Source: Camarhynchus parvulus
Taxonomy: Eukaryota; Chordata; Aves; Passeriformes; Thraupidae
Length of the DNA stretch: 64,000 nt
Reading direction: 5' to 3'
Assembly (NCBI RefSeq): GCF_901933205.1
Contig: NC_044573.1
Span: 58,406,493-58,470,492, forward strand
Part shown: piece by piece, positions 1 to 13,499 of the stretch
How positions within the stretch are numbered: position 1 is the stretch's first letter
Layout: each line of letters opens with the position of its first letter
Position numbers and translations under genes: made by a program
Notes under the pieces: generated by a model
Seen by the model: only the letters and a program-made list of their open reading frames with translations
Database searches by the model: none
Told to the model about the DNA's origin: nothing

Positions 1-660
1 AGGTCAAACCAGCTGCACTTCAGAAATGAAACGAATGAATTGCTAGAGAAAACACTGAATTAATAAAGACTTTTTCAATTTTTCCCTCTGCACTGGACTG
101 CAAAGAGGCAGTGTGACAGCAGCAGTCCTTGCTACTCTGCAAAATGGGTTATTGCTCTATTAAAAATGGTGTGACCTCACATTCCTCAGAACACAAAAGA
201 TAATTCATCAATACTGAAAAACTCTTTTAAAGAATCTTTCCAAGGAATAGTTAGAATTGCTGGGATAGTTTTAAAGGACACCAATGAATTATAGACAGTA
301 CTGTTCTTTGAGAATTTTTATTAAATATCTGTAAACAACATAGTTTAAGTATAGACTCATAGGCAGATAAAAATGGGACCAAAACAAGGTAGCATGGAGT
401 CTTTACATCCCATTTACAAATTTGCACTATGTTTTTTATATATACTGAATAAAAAGTTATCAGAGAACATTACTGTCTGTAATTCATTAACATAATTTTG
501 AAATATGCAAAGTAGGCTAGGAAATTAATTATGTAGCATTTACAGTTGTTAAAGGTAAATTAATATTGACTAAATTAGCACAAACTTATCTTTGTGCTCC
601 ATTCTCATTTAGGTTATTGAGAAGTCTTTAAAACACTTAAACTAGATTGGCAAGTTGTAC
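1..660 (-). other. AKAP7 intron 5 (partial)
   Basis: AT-rich intron following the exon 5 donor. I see no exon, repeat family or strong regulatory motif. Confidence 0.7.
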
Positions 661-821
661 CTGCTATTTCCTTAAGTAGTGCTGTATGATCATTTTCTGC
701 CAAATTCACAAATCCAACTTGATTTCTGAAGTGATCAATTCCTTGAAAAGACAAATTCACTCTTTTTCCTTTCAGGAGATCATCTACAAAAACCTTGCTG
801 TCTGAAAGAGCACCAACTGCT
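661..821 (-). CDS. AKAP7: AKAP7 coding exon 5 (2H domain core)
   Basis: A 161-bp exon with acceptor CAACAG|AGCAG (822/821) and donor ATAGCAG|GTACAA (661/660). It encodes residues 172-224 plus one base. LLKGKRVNLSFQGIDHFRNQ followed by VGFVNLAENDHTALLKEIA matches the human segment around [23 protein letters not shown]. This part builds the central sheet between the two HxT motifs. The next exon, which should carry ETANRTF-like sequence, is left of the window. Confidence 0.94.
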
Positions 822-3800
822 CTGTTGAGAGGAAAGAAAAGAGCAATGTCAAATATATTTCTGCTGTTAATATTGCTATTAATAATTATATCAATAAATG
901 TAACAAAGATTTTTTAGTACCAATTTATTATCTACTGCAGTACTTTTGCACTAATTTCTATCAATACAATTGTTGTCATTATTATTACCACCTTTTTATA
1001 AAGGTAAAGTGGTTCATACACTGTGCAGTAAAACCAAACAAATAATAAAGGCAGACTTAGCAGTGGGTGCAATTCCTCAAAAGAGTTTATCTCAGTCCTC
1101 AAGGTATCCAGATACTAACATGACAATGTCCCTATTACTTTGTGAATTCCATTTAGAAAAGATGATTACTTAGGAGCATTTTGTTTTCCATTCTTAAATT
1201 AATTTTTTTCCTGTCCTGGTATGTCAATTGAACTAAGAGCCTTCTTCAGTCAAAGTTACAAAAGTGTTAGTTAAATTATAAACAGATGTGACATTACATA
1301 TATAATGATAAAATTATATGGAAATTACAATTAAGCTCATGGAGAACTGTTGTTAAAAGAAGTAGAATCTCAATTTACATTTACTTTCTGTAAGAGCTAA
1401 GAGACATGCACACTATAACTGTAACAACAGGGTAGAAACCTTTTAATAATCATCTAAATTAGCCACATCAAGTGCATGTACAATTACATGAAATGATTGT
1501 TTTGACCTGTACTAAAAGTGATTTAAATTCTAAACAAAAACCATATAAACATTTTGGTGTTTTCTAAAAGATTTCTCACATCTCACAGTTTTAATTCTAT
1601 TTAATTAACCTGAATGTAATCTTTTCCCCAAATTGATGCAGACTTTATAAACGCTAGATGGCAGTAATAGGTTAAAAATGCTCAAAAGAGGTATGTTTAC
1701 TTTTTCTGTCCTAGCTGGATGAAAGCAATCACCGATTTCTAGGGCAGGTTAAATTATTTCATTGAAGCCTGTACAATTCCAAGAATCTCTACACATTCTC
1801 ATTGTGTTTTACAAGGTAGACTTGATGTGAACTGTGCATAACTGGAACCTAGATAAGTTAAGAAACACATGAAGGTTGATAACGACAGAATATCCTTCAC
1901 TGATAGAGTCCTCTTGTAGTCTTTTCAGAGGGCTTTAATCTATAAGCTAGAAGTACTTTAGCTCCTTTATAACCATTTTAAACACCAACGTTCCTTGTTC
2001 CTTGTAAAAGATATTTTACTGTAATTGTAGTCTCTGTCACTTACCTACCCTCCTATCACTGTTAGACAAGCCTGTTCCTGTGTCTTCCTTATGTGCTGTA
2101 CTTCAAGATCTTTCAAAAACACTATCTAATACTGGTTCTACCTGTCAGATTACTTCACATGTAAGCAGGCATAGATTTATTTACCAACATGAACCTAAAA
2201 ATTGGTCCAAAACAAGTACAGCTATTTCAAATACACTGAGTCAAATTAAGTTAAAGCTTGCAGAAGGCTTTTAAGTATTGATTCATGAATCTATCTAAAA
2301 TCCATCTCTGGATTTTTTACATGTGAGAACTAGTCCACAGAAAGTCCATGGAAAGCTCTGTTCTTCAGCTGAACAAAGATGTGTATTTCCATACTGTAGG
2401 GTCTGCTGCAGAGCTCACTGACCAGCCCAAGCCTACTGATGAGTTCCATGAAAGGTCAATCCACACAGTGCAGTGTGCTTTCAGTTTAGCACTGTGGCAT
2501 TGAAGATCTAGTTCTACTTTTTCTTTTATTTATAATCTTGCAAACACTAAATTATGTAGAAAAATAGCTGTCATCTCACTCTATCTTGCCTTTTGTATTC
2601 TATCAACCACTTCATAACATCTAACAATTGCTTTGTAAGAATAGTGCACAAGGACAAACATTTCCACTGAATCAATAGCTAAAACCAGTGGTATTTTCTT
2701 GTTATTCCATACCAAATAGTATTTACAATGCCAACTGGTAGTTACACTCAGTGCAACTAATCCACAGAGATTCCCAAGAAGTTTACAAGCACTTTGATCT
2801 CAAGTCAAAAAGGAAATTTAAAAAAAATTAAAACAGCATATTCTAAGTGAACACAAGCTAGAATTATAGAAGCAATGCCTGTTTTCTTTCTGTATAGTTG
2901 TAATGTAAATACTGTAGTCCTTAAAACTCACAAAGTTTCTTTTTAGAAATTTGAGTTTCAATTTTGATCACTTGTTAGAAAAAGCGATCTTATAAAAAAA
3001 GCCGAACTCAATTCTGCCATTCCTGTTACTTGTAATGCAAAGGTGAGATTCACAGAGTTTTTGACAGAAAATGAGCAAGAAAACCTTGACACTATAATCT
3101 CATAATTAGGCATTTACTGCAAAGGCAGGCATCCTGATTTCTAGCACCTGATCCCATGACTATGCACAGTTAGCATAGAGTAGAACTTCCTGGCTTGAAG
3201 GGAGTGCTGTCATGAGTGTTGATTGCTTGCTTTCTTTCTAGTTTCAAAATTTCACATTCTTGATTTCATACAGTCCTACAAAAAGAAATGTATAGTGTAT
3301 TCATGAAGGCTAGACCACAGTCAATCAGTTAGGAAACTCACATGGGAATTGCAGGTCTGGATTCCCTTAGAAAGAGCGGCCTAGAATACAGATGTTCCAT
3401 TTTCAGGGTGAAAGCTGTATGTACTAAAATAGCATACAAAGGGCTTTGTGCTGAATTGAATGTTATGTTTAGCACATTCTTATCACGCATTTCACTTCAA
3501 ATAGCATTCAACACATTTCATTTCTGTATAGACAGAGGCACTATTGTGCAAACACAGTTGAAAAACTGTAGATATCTAAGTAACTCAATGGATCCAAACC
3601 TAAGGATCTGTGAACTCTCAGATGCCCAGTTGACTAGCAGCACTTTGTTTGAGAGATTACTCTCCCCCTACATTACACACAGGTTTGTTTGCCAGCCTGG
3701 ATCTTGGTTTCTTTCCATTAACCTGGTTTCAAAAATTGGTGAAGCAAGAAAAAGGCAAGTTCAGCATTTTACTCCCAGCAGATCTTCCAGAAGATTAAAC

Positions 3801-4959
3801 AAAAAAATCAGTTATTAATTTTTTTTTTAAATCTCATTTAAAAGAACATGCAATCTAGAATACCTGAGGATAGCTGAGCTAGAAACCTATAGGAGGCATC
3901 TGGCCAGGAAAGGGGTGAATCTCTGAGGAAGCTGCTGCTGACTAGAGGACAGTTCTGAGCCACTGGACTGTAGAGTTCTGCTGGGAGAGGCAGAGAAGAA
4001 CTCTGTAAGTCAGTGCTTCGGTGGCATTCAGACAGTGAAAACTGAGAAGGGGCTCACAGAGTAGCAGAATATTCTGAATTGGAGAATTTGTTTTGGTATG
4101 CAGTTTTGGACTTTTATAAAATACTCATGAAGAGACATATGTGCTTTGAAGTACAATCCCATGCTCCTTTTATTAAAAGTTTGCTTCAAACCCTTTAAAA
4201 AAAATCTCACATGGTTGTTCTCACCAATTTTCAGGTGCTATCACAGTTTACTCATTAACCAGGCACATGGAGAGGGGAGGGAATCTACCATCCTTTGCTT
4301 GCCTTTTAATTCTCTTTTCTGGCTGCTTCTCTTGCCTTAGATCAGACTGTTGATGCTGACAAATTTGCATCATCACAGATGTGAAGACAGGTAGGAGTAT
4401 AGAGATCTCAAGGATATAGAATTCAAAAAAACCAAGCATGTAAAAACAAGGCAACTGATTTAGATAAACTGATCATTCATTATTTTTAGGTGTGTCAAAT
4501 GCTTTCAGCCAAAATACTTCTACTTATTAGAAGCATGCCCTTGACTACCAAACGGTTCCTACATTCTACCTTGGATTCTGACTTTCTTATGAGCAATCTG
4601 CACTTCAGCAGAGTTTTAATCACCCTGTCCCCTATATCAAAACACTATTTTAAAAGAATTACTTTAGCAAACATGAAATCTGTGTGTGCAAGTTCAGCAC
4701 ACAGTAGGAAAAACGCAATGGAAAAACACAGACTTTGATCAGAGTTTATGACATATAAGTTATAAAAATGGCTAATATTAAGACTAGCATTTCAAAAACA
4801 ACATAACTCAAATGTTCTACAACCCCAGTAAATTAGGGCTGTGTATAGCACAAAAAAGTGTCAGTTAACCCTGCTAGTCTCTTTATGAACACATAATACT
4901 AGTATTTACTAAATTAAGCAAAAATACTAGTATATACTTAATTTACACTAAATACCTAC
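822..4959 (-). other. AKAP7 intron 4
   Basis: About 4.1 kb of AT-rich intron. It includes a 158-codon open frame on the plus strand (3342-3818) with no recognisable domain, which I treat as chance. No repeat family is recognised. Confidence 0.7.
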
Positions 4960-5096
4960 ATGCTGATTTCTTCTTCAGTGGATAAATGCATCACTGACAT
5001 GGTGACATGCAATGAGCCAGAGCGAACCATTGCTTTGGAAAACCTTTGATCCTTTTGTATTATTGCATCTTGGACGGCCTGAATACTGCCAGTAAT
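4960..5096 (-). CDS. AKAP7: AKAP7 coding exon 4 (first HxT motif)
   Basis: A 137-bp exon with acceptor TTCCCAG|ATTACT (5097/5096) and donor GCAT|GTAGGT (4960/4959). It encodes residues 126-170 plus two bases: helix ITGSIQAVQDAIIQKDQRFS, then KAMVRSGSLHVTMSVMHL. The H-V-T triplet at residues 155-157 is the first of the two HxT motifs of the 2H phosphoesterase superfamily (HIT in human), so the first catalytic/nucleotide-binding half is intact. The donor is chosen because splicing at the nearby TAG|GTATTT would leave an in-frame stop, and because AT + A gives the Ile that matches the family. Confidence 0.94.
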
Positions 5097-8000
5097 CTGG
5101 GAAGAAAGACACAGAAACAACAGTTAGCCACTACAACAATTACTGTATCCCATCATGCAAGTGAACAAGAAAGCACTCAAACTAAAAACAAACATTTATG
5201 TAAAAACCATTCTAGCAGAAGAAAGTTTTATCCGCTGAAAAAGCTGTGCTAATTGACCCAAGTGAACCCAAACTGGGTACAAATAGAGTGATTAACAAAT
5301 CACTGGACTCTCCCCATCACATCTTAATAGGAGCTTCCTTCCATAAGTATCATAAACTCCTGAAGCAGGTTAAGATCATCCAGTTTTACACTGCCGGTAA
5401 TACCAACAAAAAGCTTCTTCAAGGAATTGCTCTGCCTACTCTGCTAAATGTCTATCTTGCTATGCGCAGGTAAGTGACAGAAGAAAAGCTGATCTTTGCA
5501 GGACTGGGCACATTCAAAACCAGAATATTCAGTAAATAATTTGTAGCGATATCTAATTTGCAATTCTGATTATATTGTCCAATAGACAGATATAATGTAT
5601 ATACTCCCTTCAAATGTATTTAGACAAATTTTCTTGAAACAGGTATAGAGTTCTAACTTCATCAGTCCTTCTCTTGAAAAACACTGGAATTACATTTTTT
5701 TAAATTTAAAATTATTTATTTGGTTATACATTCCCTATAAATTGTATCCAAAATGCTCACTGCGCTTGATATTATGCTCGTTGTATTGTAGCACTTAAAA
5801 AACAAAACACCAAAAACCTGCAACAATTCTTGAGTATGTTAGTGAAAATTAGATCAAGTCAAATAAACCTGACCATCTGACAAAATTAATTACTTCTTAA
5901 AGCACAGTGAACAGTACAGACAAATCATCTTTGGTGTATAAAATCTAAAAGAAGCATGTTGGAAACTCCAATCTCACTTTTTTTTGTTGTTTATTTATTT
6001 GAAATTCAGTAGTGAATACTTCACAAATGTACTGTACAGACTTGACTTTTCATAAAACAAGCACAAGTAGCTCTTAGGTATAAAAAAAGCATTGATATAT
6101 TCTGGTAGCTCTGTTAATCATAAGGAACATATAAATTTCCTGGGGAAAAAAACCCCAATCTAATGGGACTGTTCATTATTTTTCTGACTGAATTTCTTAA
6201 GATGAATTTTGCCATGCAGAAGTTTTACCTAATGAGCCATAGATATCTATTAGTGTCATGTAAATATAACTAAATCATAACTCAAATGAACTGATGGTAG
6301 CAAGGGTAGGAGAAGGATGGAAGGTAAGAGCTAATTGCCAGAAAAGGGGATATGGCATTTACAAAACCACAAGTGTCTTAAGTAGTGTAGGACATATGAA
6401 GAAAATTCCACCAACATTTTATCATAAATCATGTTGCAATAAGATCATCTTCCTTCATATGTCAGAACTGGTCTTATCCTGGATAAATAACAGTTTCATT
6501 GTCTCAGATACAGGAGGAATTTAATCCATATTTAAGCAAAGAAGTGGTAAATGTGATCACTGCTAATTACAATGTATTGACTGAATAATTATTTACGTTT
6601 ATAAGCTAAAGCAAAAAAAAAGAAACAAAACTCAAATATTAAATGTGCTATACTAATTACAATTTTATTCCATTTTCAACTATTGCTTCTAAATTTAATT
6701 TGCACCTGTGAGCTGGCAAAAGAAAAAATATAAATGTAAGTGTACAAACCCTTCAGAGTACAGAAGACAGATGTGGAACTGGGTTTTCACAGCAGGTAAA
6801 AGCATCCTAGCTCTAAAGGGATCAATATTACTCAGTATTTAGTTTAGCAGCCAATACCCCACATCCCCATAGCCCTATAGTTCCCTTCAGTAGTAGTTCC
6901 ACAAAAGCATGTTCTTTCAACACTCACTCTTTTATGCAAGCACCAATGAGACAAAAACTGTAGGAAATTAAGACCTCTGAAATGTCAATTTTTCTGTCCA
7001 AAACTGGACAACAGGTTGAAAACCCAAAAAACGCCAGTGGACAGGCTCATAGCTGTATAAACTCTATTAGGAAACCAAGCTAAAATCCTAACAAATAATA
7101 TGGCTTTGGAACAAGATTAAGTCCAAAGACAGCCAGTTATCAGTTCCAGAGAAAAGTTATTGCTGAATCCATCAAGAAAGTATGAAAAATCCTGCCCTTT
7201 GGATACAGGTAAAATAAAAAGAAGGCTGAGCACATCCTCTCTCTCTGGCTAAATGACAATGCTCTACACAATCAACATTAATTGGAAAAAAAAAGTTTTC
7301 AAGTAAGTTTTTTTGAATTTTAGAAACTTGTTTTTCAGATGTTTTCCCTGAAGTTATGCAATCAAAGTGTAACACAACAGCTGTTAAACAGGTGTGCCAT
7401 CACAATGCATATCACAATTTCAGATTTGTTCTGTTTTCTCCAATAAATCTAAGGTGCAATTAACATTGGAGCGTACTATTCTAATGAAGCAAACTAGGAC
7501 TCTCCCAATGCTATATAACAAGCTTTGACCCACTGCATAAATAAAAATTTTGAATTGCTATTTAACCTGTTATTTACATTACCTTAAAAAGTACTGTTTT
7601 ACATTTCAACTGCTATCATGCTATTTATTTTTACTTGAGATGTCTTAACTTAATCCAAAACCTTAAGGCAGATCACACTTAACAATTCCTCCCTCTGAAT
7701 TCTTTTTTTAAAAAAGTTCAAAAAAAAGGCCTCAACTACTCATTTCAAGATCTCCTCTCCATTACTTGAAGTACATTATTCTGAGGAGTAATAGAATAGC
7801 ACAGTTTTGCTTATTACAAGGATACTACTAGTAAGTAAATGTAAAGCTTTAAAGACCTAACAGATCAATAGCAATTATAGTCAAGACTGGAGAACCCTGA
7901 TAGGCTAACATACCAAGTAATAGCATATCATGAAAGTCATAACTTAAAAAAAAAAAAACAACTGAACAAATAGCAAAAGATAAAATGATCATAATCCATT

Positions 8001-9721
8001 TAACTATTTTTGCACAAGTAATAATGCAAAGTTCAATATAAATTCAAAATTAATGGAAGAACACTTTTCATTTCTAAAGATTCAAAACAATTAAAATGGA
8101 AACAAGGAAACTGTTCATTTTCCAAGAGGAACAGCTGATTTAATGTTTCGGAAAGATCCTTTATTACAAAATTTCCTCTGTGTAAAGCTTAAATTACTAC
8201 ATAAAATACAAATAAACAACAGTTATGCTTAAAATACTTCACTGGAATAAAATAAGCTCTTCAAAAAATAAAGGTCTCTCATTACCAACTGAAATACTAC
8301 CAGCAATTACCAGATTCACTCTGACTATCAAGAAACCAGGTGTCTAAATTTTGGCTATTATTGCCCATAAAAATTCCAATGTTTATTTTCTACTTTCAGA
8401 ACCACTCTACCTCTAAGGCAAGTATAAACAAAACTTTCTAGCAAAGTCCTGGAGTTCTCAAATGCTCTGAGATTAAATTTAAAGAGTTGTTTCTTTACCT
8501 CTGTAAATGATATGACTAAATAATGACATATAAAAAACTATATGATTAAATAATGACACATAAAAAACCAAGCATTAGTTAAGATCTTCCTAACCAACCC
8601 CTGGGCACAGTAACAATTGTCAGCAGGAACTCTCAATTACCAGATTATATAACCCCTACATTATTCTTTTACTTGTTAAATTATGGAACCTGTTAAACTG
8701 ATCTGGAATAAAAGACATCTTAAAATAAGATGTAACAAAAGATATCCTACAATATTTGTAACAGGCTATCCTGGATCTTATGTGAAGAAGAGATTTTAAA
8801 GGCTGGTTTTATATTATGTTTTGAAGAATCAAAGACTGCAGTGTCATTTTCAAAGCTATTTTAGTCTCATTTTGTATTTTTTTAATCTTATTTTACTATT
8901 TCAGAGAACTGATAATACAGATGTAGTTAAAATGAGTTAATGAGGTTTAATATAAGTTAAAATTCATCCAAGATAGTTTCTGATATTAAAAAACCCCACA
9001 AACTAAATTTGCAAATGCTGTTAAACTGCTGGGTTCAACTTTTTAGACATAAGGCACCTACTTTCCTTGTTTCAAACACAAAAGATATCAAAGATGTACC
9101 AGAGAAACCCTGCAGGATGTAAGAATTCATTTTCATTTACTGCCTCAATGAGACAACTCATGTAACTGCAAGGAAATACATTTTCTTAAAGAGCTCTTTG
9201 CATTTCCTGAATTTATCTGAACAATATCTCACTAAAACAACAGTTGTCTGAATTTTAAATAAGATGAACCATTTTACTGTAAAATGCTAAACTACAAACT
9301 GCCAAGTTAAAACAGTAACAGATCCAAATATGAATTTGTATCTATAAAGAAATCTAAAAATATTGCTAGAATTTTTCTCACTAAATTAAATAGGAATGTC
9401 TCCCTTCCTTATTCTACATGAACAACAAAATAGGCAATACTAAACACTGCAGAGGGGAAATTTCAGCCAGCTTCAGTGAAATCCATAAGACTGACTAACT
9501 GAATAAAAATGTAAGTATTTTTCCTCCAGTCTTTTTTAGAAAAGCAATTTTATTCACAAAAAAATGTTACATAACAGCATTACTCATTGAATAGACTGCT
9601 AATGTTTCTTTGAAACTACCTGAAAAAATTTTTTGCACAGTATCGATCACTGTTCTGATAAACACATGCAGCTGTCGAAGTAATTCTGGTTATACCAAAT
9701 TAGTATAATAAAGAGTATCAC
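5097..9721 (-). other. AKAP7 intron 3
   Basis: About 4.6 kb of AT-rich intron. Notable contents are a 30-bp imperfect tandem duplication at 8511-8570 and a short A-run near 7948-7960. No exon-like coding is seen. Confidence 0.7.
8511..8570. repeat. 30-bp tandem duplication
   Basis: Units 8511-8540 and 8541-8570 match at about 27 of 30 positions (tatga-t/c-taaataatgac pattern followed by taaaaaac). Two copies only. Confidence 0.9.
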
Positions 9722-9867
9722 CTTTGGATTAGTAATTGGAAGAGAAATGAAATAATTTGGCTGATACTGTTTGTTCTTTTTCTTCTTTCTCTCAATGCCT
9801 TCTTCAATTTCCCTTCCAATAGTCCGCTTTCTTTTCTTCTTAATACTTAGTTCAGAAGTTGCATGCA
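9722..9867 (-). CDS. AKAP7: AKAP7 coding exon 3 (basic stretch and start of 2H domain)
   Basis: A 146-bp exon with acceptor CTTCAG|TG (9868/9867) and donor AAAG|GTGATA (9722/9721). It encodes residues 78-125. Two basic clusters (KKKRKR near residues 86-91 and RKKKKNK near 103-109) resemble nuclear localisation signals and correspond to the lysine-rich run in mammalian AKAP7 gamma. They are followed by QYQPNYFISLPITNPK, the first beta strand of the 2H-phosphoesterase domain and the most recognisable signature of this gene. The exon ends in phase 0. Confidence 0.95.
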
Positions 9868-10924
9868 CTGAAGAGAAAAAGAACAAAGTCACTTTCAGGA
9901 CACAAACATTTAAACAAAGACACTCTTAATATCACACCAACAGGAGCTGGACTTGAGTCAACTGACTGGAGCAGGTCTTCCCACTCACCTGCTCTGCCCA
10001 TGCTCTGAACTGCCTGACTGAGATCCAACTCTGACCTGAATTAATGTAGCCATACAACTGAAGTACCACACCTGAACTAACAGCCTACACCTCTAAGCCA
10101 GGTTTATAAACTGCTAACACAGACAGACACATGGCTTCAAAACCACTGAGCCTCCCTTATTCAACATATGCAGCAGGACAACAGGCCTGCAAATTGTCCA
10201 TACTTGATCATGGACATGACTGTAGAGCAAAAGGGCCAATATTAAACTTCAAAAATCCCATGCATTCTGTATTTGGAAATATAAAACACAGCAATACATA
10301 GGATTATTAAAGCTAAAAGTTGTAGTAGACTAAGACTAATCAACCAATAGCATGTGAACCAAGCCCAGCCCAGAAGAAAATATCATCCCAGCCAGATTTG
10401 CTATCTACCTCCTCCTTTCCCTGAGACACCTTCTGATATAGAGAAAGAAATGTGTGTGTCCTCAGTTCTTTCTTCACACATAATTGTGTTTCTCTCAGCT
10501 CACTTCCTTGAGCCTTTACAGACCCTCTCCCACCACATGGCCTGATACACGCCCACAAGCTGACCAGGCTGCAGACATCCACTGTCCAATCAACAGTGCA
10601 CTTCCAGCCTCATGCTGGGAATACACATTGAAGGACAGGTCACAAAACCCATCACCTGAGAAGCTCACACACAGTAATGTGAATTGACATACAAAATGTC
10701 TTTATTCTGTGACTCACTGCTCCGCAGGATAACAAAAGGGTGAACTCTTAATATGCTCAAGTACTGCAGGACTGAATAGCAAAAAGAAAAGCTCTGGACT
10801 GTAACCTGTTTGCAGGGAGACAGTTCCATGTGCCTGGCCCATGTGTCCTTGCCAACAGGCAGAACCAAGAGCTGAGTGCATGATGTGTCTATGCTTTCAC
10901 ATTTCTTCTGTTTAATGTACTTAC
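9868..10924 (-). other. AKAP7 intron 2
   Basis: About 1.06 kb between exons 3 and 2. Less AT-rich around 10350-10650, with overlapping short open frames on both strands that I do not recognise. Confidence 0.65.
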
Positions 10925-11074
10925 TAGCACATTCATCTTCAATATCTGTGTCCACAAATGGCATTTCTGCCATCAGAGAATCTACTGAATCAGCAGCACA
11001 TGGCTCTTCACTCTGTTGTGTTTTTTCAGTATTCTCTTTAAAGATTTTCTTTTGCTGTATATTTTCCAGTCCAT
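10925..11074 (-). CDS. AKAP7: AKAP7 coding exon 2
   Basis: A 150-bp exon with acceptor TTACAG|AT (11075/11074) and donor GCTA|GTAAGTA (10925/10924). It completes the split Asp codon of exon 1 and encodes about residues 28-76, with one base left for a Met codon. The C-terminal half reads DSLMAEMPFVDTDIEDECA, which matches the human DSL..MPF..VDIQDDC segment. The first half (GLENIQQKKIFKENTEKTQ) is poorly conserved and probably disordered. No enzymatic motif lies here; this is the acidic linker before the basic stretch. Confidence 0.88.
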
Positions 11075-11918
11075 CTGTAAATATATTTAAAATAACACAG
11101 TGGGTCTTAGTGTTTTATATAAACAGCTAAGAGACATTATATATAAGCAGCACAACAAGTAAACATTTCATTAATTATCAGCAAATAAATATTGACATAT
11201 AAGCCTGCAAGGATCCTGTTCTTCTTCTTTGTCAACAGATCAGTAAAAATACTGTAACATTTTATGTGAAACAGCAAAAAATAGAGTTCTGCTTTCTGTA
11301 TTTTAATGACCTAGGGTCTTGTTAGGTTCCAAGTAAATGAAATTACTGCAAAAAATACTTAGAACTGAGCATAGAAAATAATACTCTTCAGACATCACAT
11401 AAAGTTCATTTTAGATAACAGTAATAGCATATGAAATTCAGTGCAGACAAACACTGGCAAATTAATTCCACTGTAAACACACTGAAAATGAAGCATGAAG
11501 AAGCAGGAAGGGAATCCTACCATTCCACATATAACAAAGCGCTCTCAGCTGACTATCATTCAGGAATGACATGATCACTCTATTCCTACATCTCCCATTC
11601 AGTACAGCACGTTTTAGACAGCAATGATCTGAATTTCTCCTTCTAAAAACTGACTTTTAGTATTTAAGCTAAGGAAGGAAGTCAATGAAAATGAAAATGC
11701 ATCCTGCATGTGCAAAGATATACATGAAGATCTAACTCAGAATAATATCACAATCACAGAATATTCTAAGTTAGACAGGACAGAATAATGTCCACTAACA
11801 AGTTTTTGAAAAAGTCTTTTTCCCGAGAGTACTAACTGAGCATGAGTCATTTCGTTATGTCTACTTCACGCTTGTGCATCAGTAAACTCTAATATCGGCC
11901 TATTACGTCATACCTTAA

Positions 11919-11946
11919 GAAAAAAAAAAAGAAGAAGAAGAAGAAG
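11919..11946 (+). repeat. A-run followed by (GAA)n microsatellite
   Basis: About eleven A residues lead into five GAA units. Simple repeat in AKAP7 intron 1. Confidence 0.9.
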
Positions 11947-13499
11947 CAAAATCTTCTCTGGCAGCAAAAAGTGGGCATATAATCAGGCACCCAGCAATAC
12001 TCTTTTGGGACAACTCCACAATGGGATTACTGTAGTGGAAGGAGCTGTGTGTTAGGATTGCAGTTTATCCCAGGACAGCTCATTACTACAGACAACACAC
12101 TTTCAAAGCTCCTCTCAGGACCAGCGTGGATGGCCCAAAACTGCCCTAAGAGGAAAATTCAGCAGCAAAAGTGTACACTATGTTCTTAAGGCGTACAAGG
12201 CTACACATGTATAAAATCGATATTACAGGCCCAGTGTGGGTGATTATCACCCTGTGGAATGTTTCTTACACATATCACTTTATGCTAGGGAAGATAAATA
12301 AAAGAACAACCTGATTAAATACTAATTCACTCCAGGCTAAAGTAGGGAAGCATAAATCACTCTGTGGTTGTAGTCTGACACCTAACTTTAACACCCCAGG
12401 CTATTCAAAGGAAACAAAGTATTTAGATTTGTTACTTGTTCCCTCGGCAGACACTAAAGAACTATGCATAACAAACAGATGCTAAAGCAATAATAAGATT
12501 ATTACTTAACATTTAGGTTAAAGCTCACAGAAAACAGATTGCTTCTGGTATCCACGAGCATACAGAAAACAACCTAGGATCCAAAGAGATCTCAAAGTGA
12601 AGAACAACACAGAGGTCCATGAAACTGACAAACAAGTAGGTCACACCGAGGCAGAAAACCTCAAAATTCAGCAGTGCAGAATCATCAGCTGACAGCAAAA
12701 GGGTTTTGTTAAGGTAGCAGCAGAACAAGGACTCACATAAAACTGAGGGCTGTATATTGCAGATTACAGGTTTCCTTTGCTCTGTCTGCTCAAAAAGCAA
12801 CATACTTGTGCCACTTGGCAAAATGCAGCCTGTTCACAATAGTAAAGGCACAGCTAAAGTAATTAACAATGCACCTTCAGTAAACTGAACTGAGCAGGCA
12901 CTGTGTCTAAATTCTACAGGTTGTGCTTCTACCAAAAAAACTCCCTCGCTTTTTTGAAAATAGTAATTAAAGAAATCAGCAACAAAATTCAAGAGTTGCA
13001 TTCTAGTCACTAATACAACTGGAAAACAAGATTTTTCAAACTTCTTGACATAATGTTGATAATCATAAACCTAGAGTACAAAACCAGCTTCCGTAGGAAC
13101 TCCTTGACCATCAAGCTGTTCTAGGATAAGCTCTTTTTTCTTAATTGCATGCTTAATTATATTTGCCTAAATTTTATATATGAGTAGGTGTATCCATTAT
13201 TCATTTATTTGTATTTAAGTAACTGATGATCTTCACCAGCATTTTTCATCTGCTCCAGCAGAAAAAAAAAATCATGATCCACCAACCTCATAGAGGAGAG
13301 ACACAAAAATAAGGAGCAATAAAACACATTCGATTGCATTCTGATCCCAGCTGCCTTCTCTACATATTCAGATTATCGTTTCAGATAGAACAATCTTCTA
13401 TCATTTGACATATCAGTATCACAGATCACAGTGGGACTTGATCTTCAAGCACTGTTCCCTGTTCACTATGTTTACATTAATGTGTTTAATAGGTTTATA

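Noticed and set aside
3342..3818. 158-codon open frame in AKAP7 intron 4, plus strand
   Set aside because: No recognisable domain, antisense to the host intron, and ordinary AT-rich composition with no CpG promoter nearby.
11750..11785. AATCACAGAATATTCTAAGT resembling an inverted CR1 terminus
   Set aside because: Only about 20 bases match and no CR1 body follows, so it cannot be supported without a repeat search.
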